A program made the position numbers and the translations under genes. This document shows, in pieces, positions 16,072 through 25,440 of a stretch of DNA of 52,528 nucleotides (positions within the stretch are counted from its first letter, which is position 1; each line of letters begins with the position of its first letter). Source of the DNA: Candidatus Gastranaerophilales bacterium (GTDB taxonomy: Bacteria > Cyanobacteriota > Vampirovibrionia > Gastranaerophilales > Gastranaerophilaceae); contig CALVEI010000007.1 in the NCBI GenBank assembly GCA_944326515.1, positions 1 to 52,528 on the forward strand. The letters are read 5' to 3'. The notes beneath the pieces are model-generated. The model made no database searches and was not told where the DNA came from. It worked only from the letters and a program-made list of their open reading frames with translations.

Positions 16072-18342
16072 TTATAAATACTGTTGTAAAACTTCTCCGC
16101 CTTGAGCTTTTATATCTTGTTCAAGGTTAGGTGTGTTAACTTCAAAAATGTGAGCTTGAGCAGGACCAAGATCAATATCTATAGCATTGTTTTCTGCTTT
16201 CCATTCACTGCCTGAACCATATTTTGGTGAAAGATCATTAAGCTGTTGAGAAGCAGACAATCCTGGAATTTCGACCTTAACATGTTGTCTTGAGTTAACA
16301 TCGTGGTTTGCAATAGTGATGAGAGTTTTTCCATCTTTACATCTTGCATATGCAATAACTTCATCAATTTTATTATTATCCACTTTTAAAGGAATATAAG
16401 AACCTTTTGTAATCAACTCACCATATTTTGGTCTTACACAGTTCATAAGATAACCAAAATGGTGACCTATTTCAGGGTGATTGCCTTTAGGTTGTCTTGA
16501 TTCGTTGAAGATATCAATACGCTGAGTGTGAACATAGTATTTAATGTTATCTTTTGTCAGCATATTGTTTTCAAAATATTCTATAATATTTTGAAAACCT
16601 GAATTCTTATCAGCAAGTGCTTCTATTTTTTGGTTTTTAGCGTCAGAATTCATTAATTCTTTTATGTTTTTATAGTCTCTTGCTGTATCCATAACATTTG
16701 TCAATATAGTGTTAAAACTGTTATTTTTTACAGCAGCACTAAGAGAAATGTTTTTGTCTATAGGTTCATGGTTTTTGTTATATGCTTCTAACAAAAATTT
16801 GATTGTTGCAGAATATCTTGAATCATTTTCTAACTCAGCAAGAGATCTGTTTTTGTCAGCTGTTTTTTCTAAATTTGAAATAACAGGAGCGTAATCCAAA
16901 GATTTCATCATATAGTCAACAGACTCTTTATAAAGAGGATTGCTTAACATCTGAGCAAAAGTTTTATCTATGTATTTTTTATCATAGTCATAAAGATATC
17001 TATCGCCTGATTCATAACCTGAAATAATATAAGGGTTAGTCATAGGTACTGTTGTTTGAACGACGTTTGTCATCATACAATAATCTGGGCCACCGTGTGA
17101 CATAGGGCTGTCATCATCATGAGTAGCAAATGAACCGATTAATGATTTACCTTTTGGTAAGATTCGTTCGCCAGTTTGGGCATCTTTTGAAATGTTAAGA
17201 CTTTCTTTCATAAAGTCTTGGAAATCTTTAGCCTTCCACATATGGAAAATGTGGTACTGACCGTAATAAGAATCAAATCCTGCTTTTAAAGCATCAAAAG
17301 GACGGTCTGCAGGCATGTTTTTCATAGGAGAAGCATCTTCGTTTGTATAACATTCTGCCAAGAATGCAAACTCAGGGTCTTTGCTTCTTGCATAAGATGT
17401 TAAATGATCCCAAAATTCAGGTGGTTTAGCTCTTCCTACATCGGCTCTTATGCCATCTATACCAAGGTCTATGCACATATCAACAAATTTTTTGTGATAA
17501 TCATATAATGCTTTGTTCAATATTTTATTATCTTCATCTTGCCATGGGCTGAACATTCTAATATCTTCCCAACCTTCAGGAGTTTTTGGGTTTCCCGCAG
17601 CATCTGTTGCTCTTAAATCAGGTCTTGCTTCGTACAAGTCAACAGACATACAGCTCGGCAAGTCAACCATAACTTTAATATCACGCTTGTGGCATTCTTT
17701 TATAGCATCTTTTGCTTCTTCATAAACATTCTTTGGATTTGTAGGATCGTCAAGTTTAGGGTCTATTGCAAGATAATCCAACGGAGCATATACAGAACCG
17801 GCACTGCCTTTAGCTGCCTTTAATCCGGGAGGGTTAATCGGCAAAAGGTGTAATGTATTGATACCATAAGTTTTTAACTCATCAAGTCTTTCTACCATAG
17901 TAGAAAAATATCCCGGTCTTTCATTACCTTGAATAAGACCGTTACCGTCAGTGTCTTTTGCTGTAAACGTTCTTGGAATCAACGCAAAAATAACAGCCTG
18001 ATTGTTTTGAAACATTGAACGAAGATTGTTCCTATAATTCAAAGGAGCTTCTGTCTGAGCAACTGCAGCAACAGGAGCTGAAGCCACAACAGATTGAGCA
18101 GCGTTAGCATATTTAGGTTTATTCATCAAAACATTCAGCAAACTTCCTGCTGCATATTTTGTATTGTATTTATCTGCAATTGGTGTTGTAACTGGAACAT
18201 AAGCAGGAACTTGAGCAGGAGTCTGTGACGTGTTAAGAGCTTGTGTCGCAGGCATTGCAGAATGTTGCTGCATCATCTGTGTTAATAATGAAGCTTTAAA
18301 ATTAGTTTTATGAGTGTTGATTGTATTCAAGCTAATGTTCAT
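16072..18342 (-). CDS. Divergent GH13 alpha-amylase-family protein
   Basis: A 756-residue protein with a Gln/Ala/Pro-rich N-terminal 100 residues, then a GH13 barrel. Seen: Ca-binding-like loop DTDGNGLIQGNE (130-141), LKTYGINTLHLLPINPP, region II GIDGIRADVGRA with nucleophile D301, region III FLAECYTNED with acid/base E330, and region IV FATHDD with H408 and D409. Region I reads MVDLPSCMS, so the usual Asn-His pair is absent. A helical insertion (about 460-600) and a C-terminal beta domain (about 670-735) follow. There is no signal peptide; the N-terminus instead has TNFKASLL. It is the last gene of a three-gene operon, 2 nt after its neighbour, with SD AAGGAG inside that neighbour. Catalysis on an alpha-glucan is likely; the exact reaction is not known. 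Confidence 0.85.
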   Translation of the reverse strand: MNISLNTINTHKTNFKASLLTQMMQQHSAMPATQALNTSQTPAQVPAYVPVTTPIADKYNTKYAAGSLLNVLMNKPKYANAAQSVVASAPVAAVAQTEAPLNYRNNLRSMFQNNQAVIFALIPRTFTAKDTDGNGLIQGNERPGYFSTMVERLDELKTYGINTLHLLPINPPGLKAAKGSAGSVYAPLDYLAIDPKLDDPTNPKNVYEEAKDAIKECHKRDIKVMVDLPSCMSVDLYEARPDLRATDAAGNPKTPEGWEDIRMFSPWQDEDNKILNKALYDYHKKFVDMCIDLGIDGIRADVGRAKPPEFWDHLTSYARSKDPEFAFLAECYTNEDASPMKNMPADRPFDALKAGFDSYYGQYHIFHMWKAKDFQDFMKESLNISKDAQTGERILPKGKSLIGSFATHDDDSPMSHGGPDYCMMTNVVQTTVPMTNPYIISGYESGDRYLYDYDKKYIDKTFAQMLSNPLYKESVDYMMKSLDYAPVISNLEKTADKNRSLAELENDSRYSATIKFLLEAYNKNHEPIDKNISLSAAVKNNSFNTILTNVMDTARDYKNIKELMNSDAKNQKIEALADKNSGFQNIIEYFENNMLTKDNIKYYVHTQRIDIFNESRQPKGNHPEIGHHFGYLMNCVRPKYGELITKGSYIPLKVDNNKIDEVIAYARCKDGKTLITIANHDVNSRQHVKVEIPGLSASQQLNDLSPKYGSGSEWKAENNAIDIDLGPAQAHIFEVNTPNLEQDIKAQGGEVLQQYL

Positions 18343-18344
18343 AA

Positions 18345-21300
18345 TTATTTATCTGCTCCTTGTGGCGTATTGATATACTCATAATTATCTTTGTTGAAAT
18401 AATTTTTCTTGCCCATAAGCGCAATTGTTAAGGCACTAACAGCAAGAGTTCCGCCTAATAATCCGTAAACAAGTTTTGACCATTTATTTCTTGCTCTTAT
18501 TTCTTGAGCGGCATTTGTAAAGAAGTCTGTAACATTCTTTCCAGACATTTGAGAAATAGCTCTGTTAGATTCCCAAAAATCTAAACGTTGAGCAACAGAC
18601 TCAATTGCTGGTTGCAATTTATAACCGGAAATTTTTTCATATTGTTTACCAAGAAACTCACCCAATGTCTTTTTGCAACTATTGAAATCTTCTGGACTCA
18701 AATAGAATCTTCTTTCTTCAAGAATATCCATCAAGAATTTATATGCTTCTTCTGAACCATTGTGTGCAAATTCGGCTACTTTTGAATAGAAAGCATTTCT
18801 TTCTGTTGTATAACCGCCAAACAATTTGTTTTCAATACGTAAGAATCTTGCTCTCATGCAAGTGTTGATTTTATCACATCTATTTGCAAAGCTTGGGTTG
18901 TCTAAAGCACTAACAGTATCTGCACCGAGTTTGCCAAATATTTTATCTGCAACTTTTTTAACTAATGCAAATGAATGTTTCATACCTTGTTTAGAACCAG
19001 GTAGTTCTGTTTCAAATTTAGTTGTCCAGTTATTAATATCATTCTTTTGTAAAATTGCATCTTTCAAGAATGATTCTAAAGATTCTTTAGCTTGAGTATA
19101 AGACATCTTATGGAAAGGATAGTAAACTTGTCCCTTCAAAGGTTGTCTCTTATCGTTTGCTATAAGCGCATTGTATGCAGCTTCGTTAGCACCAAGTATG
19201 TCTTTAACTTCGTTTTTAATATCCTTGAATAAATCAAGAACTTTAACTGGTCTTATGTAAGAATCTTGAGTATTTATAACTTTACGTCTAACTTCTGCAA
19301 TTCTTAGATTAAAATGTCTGCTTAAAACATCTTTTACATCGTGACCAAAGTTGTCAGCTGCAACTGCTTCCATAAGTTCTTTAACTTTAAGTAAAGTACC
19401 TTTTTTATTAGGTGTACCTATTAATTGAATAACAGCTTTTTCTTCTTTTGTAATAGCTGTTTCTGCATATTTAGCCATTTCTTTTAAGGCTGTTTTATAT
19501 TTTTCAGGATCTTGAACAAGCTCTGTCAATCTCTTGCTCAAAACTTTGCTTGCAGTTGTCGCATCTTGTGTTGCAATGAGAGCAATTTCACCTTTATTCA
19601 AACCTAAAGTTTGCAAATATTTTTTCGGAACACGCTGCCAATTGATAGCAGTCATTGATTCAGAAATATTTTGTATAGAAGTTCTTTCAAATTCTTTTAA
19701 TTTGTTTTGAAGTTCGTTATTTGTATAAGCAAATTTGAATATTTGACGCATTCTGTCTTTTGGTATGACATAATATCTTTTTGTATCAAAATAAGCTTTT
19801 ACCTTTGCATTGATAACTTCTTTTACCTCGTTAGTTACTTGACGCATAGCATTTCTTTGAGGCATTTTAAGTTCTTGGTAAGCACCATTTGTACCTGCAA
19901 AATTTTCTATAGCTTTTTTAGAAATAGCCTGTTCAAGACCATTTTGAGCATTGTAGCCAAGTTGGTAACCTGAGTTATGATGCAATATATCATTGACCTG
20001 ATGTTCTTTTAAACCATCAGAATACAACACCCCACTTAGCATTTCATTAAGCTGTGCATCATTAAGACCTGTATAATTCAATAAATTTTCAGGAAGTAAG
20101 TTTTTAGCTTTTTCAGGTATTCTATCAAGAACTTCTCTATAAGCTTCTGTTGTAATTTGTTTAATAGTATCTTTAAGCTCCTTGCTGACCAATACACGAG
20201 GTTCTGTCATATCCATACCTCTTGTCATTGCAGCTTTTAAAGAGTCGTGATAGCCTGTTCCAAAGAATGTAGCATCAATGTATCTTTGTAATTTTTTGAA
20301 CTGTTTAGGTGATAAAGCTTCGTTTTCTGTCATCAAAGCTTCCAATTTTTGAGAAGCAGCAGGATCAACTTTAATATTCAAAGCATCCATAACAGTATTC
20401 AAATCTTTTCTGTCATACTTCAATAATTCATCAACTTTAGCATCTAATTTTTGAAGTTTAGCAGCAGCTTTTTCGTATCTTGTTTTTTCCAAGTAATTTT
20501 GCAATGGTGTTTGCAACGCATCAGCAGCAATTGAAGAAACAACAGGAGTCATAACACCTGCGGTCATCATCCAAAGAGTTTTACCTTGAACAGCAACTTG
20601 ACCCATTTTATTCATAGTAGCTTCGTTTCTGTTCTTAATGTTTCTTGGAATACCTAAATCATCGCCTACTTTGTCAAGATAAGCATAATCGTTTGAATAT
20701 TTTTTGTAATATTCTTCTTCTGACAAAGGCCTGCCTTTAACATCTACATGCCTGTAAATATCCATCGGACGATAGCCATTGTCTTCGAAAACATATTTTT
20801 TTCTGCCTTCTGAATCAATATATTTTTGGTTTATATCAACACCATACAAAGCTTTAATCGGAGCACCTAAAATATGCGGCCATATAGCCATAGATGCAAA
20901 CCAAGTACCTAAGCCGACAAATTCCATTCCTTTGGCAAACGGAAACATTTTTGATGTAGCCAAAACAGCAGCAATACCTAAAGAACCTGCTCTAATAGAT
21001 AAATCATTAATTTTACCTACGCTGTAATCTTTACCTTCACCTTTAAAAGCAGCTTTATAAAAATATTTTGCATAGTCAGCATAAGATTTGACAGTATTAC
21101 CAACAGACTGGAAAAAGTTTTCATGTATAATTCTTGCTTTAGAAGCGTGAGCAGTAACCCCTTTTGGAGTAGTGTGAGGATCACTTAAAGGTTTTGCCGG
21201 AATATAAGAGTATTTTTGTGTTTGTGGAAAGGGATTTGTTATATCAATCACTTCTCTTTTTGCAGGTGCAGCAGCATTAACAGCAGCGGGGATATTTTGC

Positions 21301-21350
21301 TGTTTAATCTGTGGTTTATAAACAGGTATTGAAGTTAGTAAATCGCCCAT
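18345..21350 (-). CDS. Large membrane-anchored helical protein, unknown function
   Basis: A 1001-residue protein that I do not recognise. Residues 1-75 are Pro/Ala/Lys-rich and probably disordered. Hydrophobic segments lie at about 120-165 (RAGSLGIAAVLATSKMF, FVGLGTWFASMAIW), 257-280 (LWMMTAGVMTPVVSSIAADA) and near the C-terminus at 961-981 (VYGLLGGTLAVSALTIALMG). The 650 residues between the last two are helical, Lys-rich, and lack enzyme motifs. The segment after the first helices (GVDINQKY to LGIP, about 168-235) resembles the corresponding part of the upstream gene product, suggesting paralogous N-terminal modules. The ATG directly adjoins the stop codon of the upstream gene and an SD GAGGTG lies in it, so the genes are coupled. 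Confidence 0.8.
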   Translation of the reverse strand: MGDLLTSIPVYKPQIKQQNIPAAVNAAAPAKREVIDITNPFPQTQKYSYIPAKPLSDPHTTPKGVTAHASKARIIHENFFQSVGNTVKSYADYAKYFYKAAFKGEGKDYSVGKINDLSIRAGSLGIAAVLATSKMFPFAKGMEFVGLGTWFASMAIWPHILGAPIKALYGVDINQKYIDSEGRKKYVFEDNGYRPMDIYRHVDVKGRPLSEEEYYKKYSNDYAYLDKVGDDLGIPRNIKNRNEATMNKMGQVAVQGKTLWMMTAGVMTPVVSSIAADALQTPLQNYLEKTRYEKAAAKLQKLDAKVDELLKYDRKDLNTVMDALNIKVDPAASQKLEALMTENEALSPKQFKKLQRYIDATFFGTGYHDSLKAAMTRGMDMTEPRVLVSKELKDTIKQITTEAYREVLDRIPEKAKNLLPENLLNYTGLNDAQLNEMLSGVLYSDGLKEHQVNDILHHNSGYQLGYNAQNGLEQAISKKAIENFAGTNGAYQELKMPQRNAMRQVTNEVKEVINAKVKAYFDTKRYYVIPKDRMRQIFKFAYTNNELQNKLKEFERTSIQNISESMTAINWQRVPKKYLQTLGLNKGEIALIATQDATTASKVLSKRLTELVQDPEKYKTALKEMAKYAETAITKEEKAVIQLIGTPNKKGTLLKVKELMEAVAADNFGHDVKDVLSRHFNLRIAEVRRKVINTQDSYIRPVKVLDLFKDIKNEVKDILGANEAAYNALIANDKRQPLKGQVYYPFHKMSYTQAKESLESFLKDAILQKNDINNWTTKFETELPGSKQGMKHSFALVKKVADKIFGKLGADTVSALDNPSFANRCDKINTCMRARFLRIENKLFGGYTTERNAFYSKVAEFAHNGSEEAYKFLMDILEERRFYLSPEDFNSCKKTLGEFLGKQYEKISGYKLQPAIESVAQRLDFWESNRAISQMSGKNVTDFFTNAAQEIRARNKWSKLVYGLLGGTLAVSALTIALMGKKNYFNKDNYEYINTPQGADK

Positions 21351-22496
21351 CTATTTTTGCACCTCTTTAATTTTGTTGTTTCCTGTTGTTTCCAACTTAT
21401 GATCTTTGGCTGATGTTTTTGTCACAAGCAATGATATTGCTGTCAAAGTAGCAGCGGCAGTAGCAAGAATCACGGACTTACCTGCTATAGAAGACCCCTT
21501 GCTGTGACCTTTCCAAAACTCCGTAAAGCTTTTGCCAAAAGGTTTTAATATGTAGTCATAAGCTGCAACTTTAGCACTGTGCAATCTTTCTTTAAAATCT
21601 ACATTTTTACCAAATATTCCTTGAGTAATAGTCTTTTTAAAACCCTCTGCAGAAGTAGCATCCCAAGCAGGTTGGTTAGCCATACCAACACCAAGTGTTA
21701 CAAAAAACGCTGTCAGTGCATATTGCCATGCACGAGCCATGACTATTGTCTTTTTAATCAACGGCTTAATTGTAGAATCAATGTTATTGGCATCATCTTT
21801 AATACCGTATTTTTTACCGTATTCAATATAATTTTCGTTAATTTGTTCAGGCGTTTTACCTTTTTTGTTATATAGCAAGTCTGTTCTTGTAAAATCCGCA
21901 CTTTCAAATGCTGTATGGAACTCAACATTCTTCTTAAATAAACCGGATTTTCTTGATTGCGAAGGAACAAAGTGTGCGTATGGTTGTTTTAAATCAATAC
22001 CTCTTGTTAGTCTAACCGTGTTATTAATTATAGACTTAGCCAATGCAGCACCCACATAGTACAAACCAACGCCTAATGCCATATGTTTTGCAACTTTTTG
22101 AGCTGCACCAGCTGACCTAAAGTTATCTTTTTTTACACCTGCATAAAACAATGCAGCAAGTATAGGACCACCTATGTAATAAGGAAACTTTGCAGTTTGT
22201 AGAAATTCAAAAAATGTATAATCAGGAGCACCACCCAAACCTCTTGGGAAATGTACCAAAGGAATATCAAGGGTTTTTTCAATATTGATTTTAATACGTT
22301 TTCCTAACGTATTTTTCTTTACTAATTCATCCTCATGTATATCATTTTTATAATAGCTGAGACTGTGATTTACTTCTTTTTGAGGTACTACAGGCAGCTG
22401 ATTAGTATTTTGTGCAGAATTATTATTCTGAGAGCTTAGAGCTGAAGGCACGGTGCTATTAACCAAATTATTTTGAACAGTTGATACAGTAACCAT
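21351..22496 (-). CDS. Membrane protein, unknown function; first gene of the GH13 operon
   Basis: A 381-residue protein, not recognised. Residues 1-50 are Asn/Ser/Gln-rich and probably disordered; no signal peptide. Likely membrane helices: 100-116 (YYIGGPILAALFYAGV), 136-156 (MALGVGLYYVGAALAKSI), 253-273 (WQYALTAFFVTLGVGMA) and 342-361 (VILATAAATLTAISLLV). Between helices two and three the sequence GIDLKQPYAHF through KYGI parallels GVDINQKY through LGI in the next gene. SD AAGGGAAA lies about 6 nt before ATG, and a TAGC-A-tract promoter element is 62 nt upstream. Operon context with a GH13 protein suggests a role in handling or localising an alpha-glucan, which is inference. Confidence 0.8.
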   Translation of the reverse strand: MVTVSTVQNNLVNSTVPSALSSQNNNSAQNTNQLPVVPQKEVNHSLSYYKNDIHEDELVKKNTLGKRIKINIEKTLDIPLVHFPRGLGGAPDYTFFEFLQTAKFPYYIGGPILAALFYAGVKKDNFRSAGAAQKVAKHMALGVGLYYVGAALAKSIINNTVRLTRGIDLKQPYAHFVPSQSRKSGLFKKNVEFHTAFESADFTRTDLLYNKKGKTPEQINENYIEYGKKYGIKDDANNIDSTIKPLIKKTIVMARAWQYALTAFFVTLGVGMANQPAWDATSAEGFKKTITQGIFGKNVDFKERLHSAKVAAYDYILKPFGKSFTEFWKGHSKGSSIAGKSVILATAAATLTAISLLVTKTSAKDHKLETTGNNKIKEVQK

Positions 22497-22525
22497 AATT
22501 TCCCTTGAATCGCATGTAAGTCCTG

Positions 22526-22558
22526 TTTATACAAGACTCCTAAAAATATTTTTTGCTA
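22526..22558 (-). promoter_or_regulatory. TAGC-A-tract promoter element, copy 2
   Basis: On the minus strand TAGCAAAAAA (22558 down to 22549) is followed by TATAAA starting 27 nt from its first base (22531-22526); the ATG at 22496 is 62 nt from the first base. The remaining upstream stretch to 22695 is AT-rich and contains one TTCCCCAATT motif near 22578. Confidence 0.55.
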
Positions 22559-22695
22559 GTAATTTTAAAGGATTTTTTCCCCAATTCCTACAATCTAGTC
22601 TATCACGGTATTTCAAAGAAAAAAATTCTTTTTACATTTTGTAATATTTATAGGTATAGCACTTATTACCGTTTTTTTGATTACACACTTTGTTA

Positions 22696-25440
22696 TCACT
22701 CAATTACCATATCTTTGTAATAAATAGATTTGGACCAATTATCAATGTTAAAAATATTATCTTTAACATGTTTAAATGTAGAATTTTCATTTAGTGGTCT
22801 ATTTTTTCGATAAAATTGCGAAGGATTCCAATCATCATGATCTTGCAAAATATATACACCTTTTTGCTTTTCATTAGAAGATAAAATTTTTCTTGTAAAA
22901 GGATTCCTCGGGTTACAAATTATACCATCTGTAGCAATTAGAGGAACATCAGCATTTGTCATAAAACTGTTATCAAATTTAATATTTCCTTTTGCATTAA
23001 AATCTTTCACAAACAAAACTGAATTAAAATTCATTATTGTCTCATTAATTTCTGAATCAAAATAAGGGTTATTCACACCCATCCCACCATGATCAGAAAC
23101 AATTATTATTCTTGTATTATCATATACATTATTTTTCTTAAGATATTCAAGGTAATCACCTATTAAAAGCCAAGCAGCAGCATTGACGTGATAATGCATT
23201 AAAGAATTTGTATCAACATCAATCGGTTTACCAGGATTAGGCTTATCAGTCAATTTGTATGAAGGATAAGACAAAAATGTTGCGGAATGAGTAAGCTCAT
23301 TATTAATAACAATAAAAGATGATTTTTTAGAAGAAAAATCAGTTAACCTTGGTAAGTAAAACAATTCTGCATAACTTTCAACCAAAAAAGCAGACGTTCT
23401 AGACTCACCAGCTAGATTATTAACATCAAGATATCGGCCATCATCATAAATAAATTTCTTTAAAAATAATGGGGCAACCTTCATGAAACTAAAATAGAGC
23501 ATATTTCTTGACAATATTATTGCTGTTTTCTTATCCGCATTAAGGTATTTAGACTTATAAAATTTGCCGAGTTTACCTTTTACGTTTTCATATTTAATCC
23601 CATTATTAGTAAATAACTTATATGGTGTTATATCTTGATAATTCCCCCAAGGAGCGTCTGTTACCGTAACATTCCAACCTGCATCCTTAAATATAGTTGG
23701 GAGTAATAATAAAGCTTGATTATGCTTTTCAACCATAGATTCTTTATCCCGTTTATCAAGATTCAAAGGAGTATATTCATATCCTCCCATCAAAGCAGGA
23801 TAACCCATTATTGTATGGCCGTAATAAGATACGGTATTTGGATAATAAACAAAGCCTGTATATATTTTTTTAAGTTCAGGTTTTTCTTCAAAAATCAAAG
23901 GCAAATAAGAACTAATTGCCCGATCTATCATTATTATTAAAACATTTTTTTCTTTTTTACTAAAACTATATAAGTTATCTGCCAATAATTTGCTATTTTC
24001 TTCAGCTGTGGCAAATTTATTTTCTAATAACTTACCACTTTTTATAGTAACATTATAGCTACTATAAGTATTATATATTTTAACAAAATTTACTATACCG
24101 ATTCCTAAAAAAGCAATCAACAAAAATATCATTATTTTGCTAAGAATAACAATCTTTTTTTTAACAAAAAATAAACAGGTAATCGCAAAACAAACTACAA
24201 GAAAAATATTATTTAATAATATCTCTATAGTACTATACTCTATTTTCCACATAACATCGTATGACAATGTATTTGACATTGCCCCAGAAAAACAAGGAAC
24301 AAAAAGCCAACTAAATAAAGATAAAAAAGTTATTCCAACCAAAACTAACGGCAATATTTTTTTTAATTTTTCTGAAGAAAAATAATATAAAACACTACCC
24401 CAAAAAATAAAAAAGCCAAATGATTGTACAAGACTTATAAAAATAAAAGGAAAAGGAGATGAATAAGGATCAATAAAAGAAAAATCTATTGGCGATGAAG
24501 CAATTAAATTAGAAGGAATAACTAAACCAGTTAAAAGCCACAAAACAACACACGCAAGAAAATATAAATTCTTAGATTCTGCCTGCCATAACCAACATAA
24601 ATCCAATTTTATATGCTCTTTGTTAACTTTAAAAAACCAATAAATAAACCCAATAAAGCCCAAAAACGACAATAATAATATATTTAATTTAGGAAGATTT
24701 ATCTTCATTATGTAATGTAAAAGCCCGATGAAAATACTAATCAAAATAGTATTTAAAAACAATTTTGGAGATTTACACTTAAGCCCAATGTTTTTAATAA
24801 GAGAGAATAAATTATTACACGTCCAGTACAAAACCAAGCCTGCAGGCGAGTTATATAATATAACAAGAAAAACTAAAGCAAATATCCAAATTTGTATTCT
24901 ATCTCGCAAAGTTTGATCTTTTGCATAAATTTCCCCTGCTACAAGATTTATTACAGTCATAATTATAGGTAGAGCATTTATAGATAATCCATAAAACGAC
25001 AAAAGCCCATCAGGTTTTGACAAATCTGAAATCATCCACAAATCTAAACCGTTTAATAACTTCAAATGACTAAAAAAGAAATATGCTGCAGTAAAAAACG
25101 GTATTTGCAACAACAGACTCAAACTGGTTCTCAAAGACATGATAGGATGATAATTATTCTGGCGATAATATGTCGCCAAAAGCATGTGTTTTTCATCACC
25201 TTTAAAATTCTTTTTTATGCAATCAACACGTTTTTTTAATTTAGCTTGTATTTCTCTTTCTTCTTTTTGCAGCTTTTCAGCATTTATATAAAGAGGTAAA
25301 CAAATTAAATTTATTATAAAACTAATAACAAATATGGTAATGGCGATATTACAGCCAAAAAAGTAGTGAAAAAACCTAAATATTACTTCCAAACCCATAT
25401 AGAGAGGGTAAACAACTATCTGAAATAAAAGGTCTAGCAT
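22696..25440 (-). CDS. YidC/Oxa1-like membrane domain fused to an alkaline-phosphatase/sulfatase-superfamily domain
   Basis: A 914-residue inner-membrane protein with two parts. Residues 1-220 look like a YidC/Oxa1 insertase: CNIAITIFVISF helix, cytoplasmic charged hairpin (about 55-95), LSLLLQIPFFTAAYFFFSHL (107-126) and the family mark YNSPAGLVLYWTCNNLFSL (196-214). The groove Arg of YidC aligns with N44 (FIINLICLPLY). Residues 225-460 add about six more helices. Residues 495-900 form an alkaline-phosphatase-superfamily domain like sulfatases, LtaS and phosphoethanolamine transferases: LIIMID506, GHT543IMGYPALMGG (probable nucleophile) and VSDHGG (781-786). It overlaps the upstream TagB/F-like gene by 7 nt. 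A role in moving or hydrolysing glycerol-phosphate groups on the outer face is inferred from neighbours; it is not the housekeeping YidC. Confidence 0.85.
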   Translation of the reverse strand: MLDLLFQIVVYPLYMGLEVIFRFFHYFFGCNIAITIFVISFIINLICLPLYINAEKLQKEEREIQAKLKKRVDCIKKNFKGDEKHMLLATYYRQNNYHPIMSLRTSLSLLLQIPFFTAAYFFFSHLKLLNGLDLWMISDLSKPDGLLSFYGLSINALPIIMTVINLVAGEIYAKDQTLRDRIQIWIFALVFLVILYNSPAGLVLYWTCNNLFSLIKNIGLKCKSPKLFLNTILISIFIGLLHYIMKINLPKLNILLLSFLGFIGFIYWFFKVNKEHIKLDLCWLWQAESKNLYFLACVVLWLLTGLVIPSNLIASSPIDFSFIDPYSSPFPFIFISLVQSFGFFIFWGSVLYYFSSEKLKKILPLVLVGITFLSLFSWLFVPCFSGAMSNTLSYDVMWKIEYSTIEILLNNIFLVVCFAITCLFFVKKKIVILSKIMIFLLIAFLGIGIVNFVKIYNTYSSYNVTIKSGKLLENKFATAEENSKLLADNLYSFSKKEKNVLIIMIDRAISSYLPLIFEEKPELKKIYTGFVYYPNTVSYYGHTIMGYPALMGGYEYTPLNLDKRDKESMVEKHNQALLLLPTIFKDAGWNVTVTDAPWGNYQDITPYKLFTNNGIKYENVKGKLGKFYKSKYLNADKKTAIILSRNMLYFSFMKVAPLFLKKFIYDDGRYLDVNNLAGESRTSAFLVESYAELFYLPRLTDFSSKKSSFIVINNELTHSATFLSYPSYKLTDKPNPGKPIDVDTNSLMHYHVNAAAWLLIGDYLEYLKKNNVYDNTRIIIVSDHGGMGVNNPYFDSEINETIMNFNSVLFVKDFNAKGNIKFDNSFMTNADVPLIATDGIICNPRNPFTRKILSSNEKQKGVYILQDHDDWNPSQFYRKNRPLNENSTFKHVKDNIFNIDNWSKSIYYKDMVIE

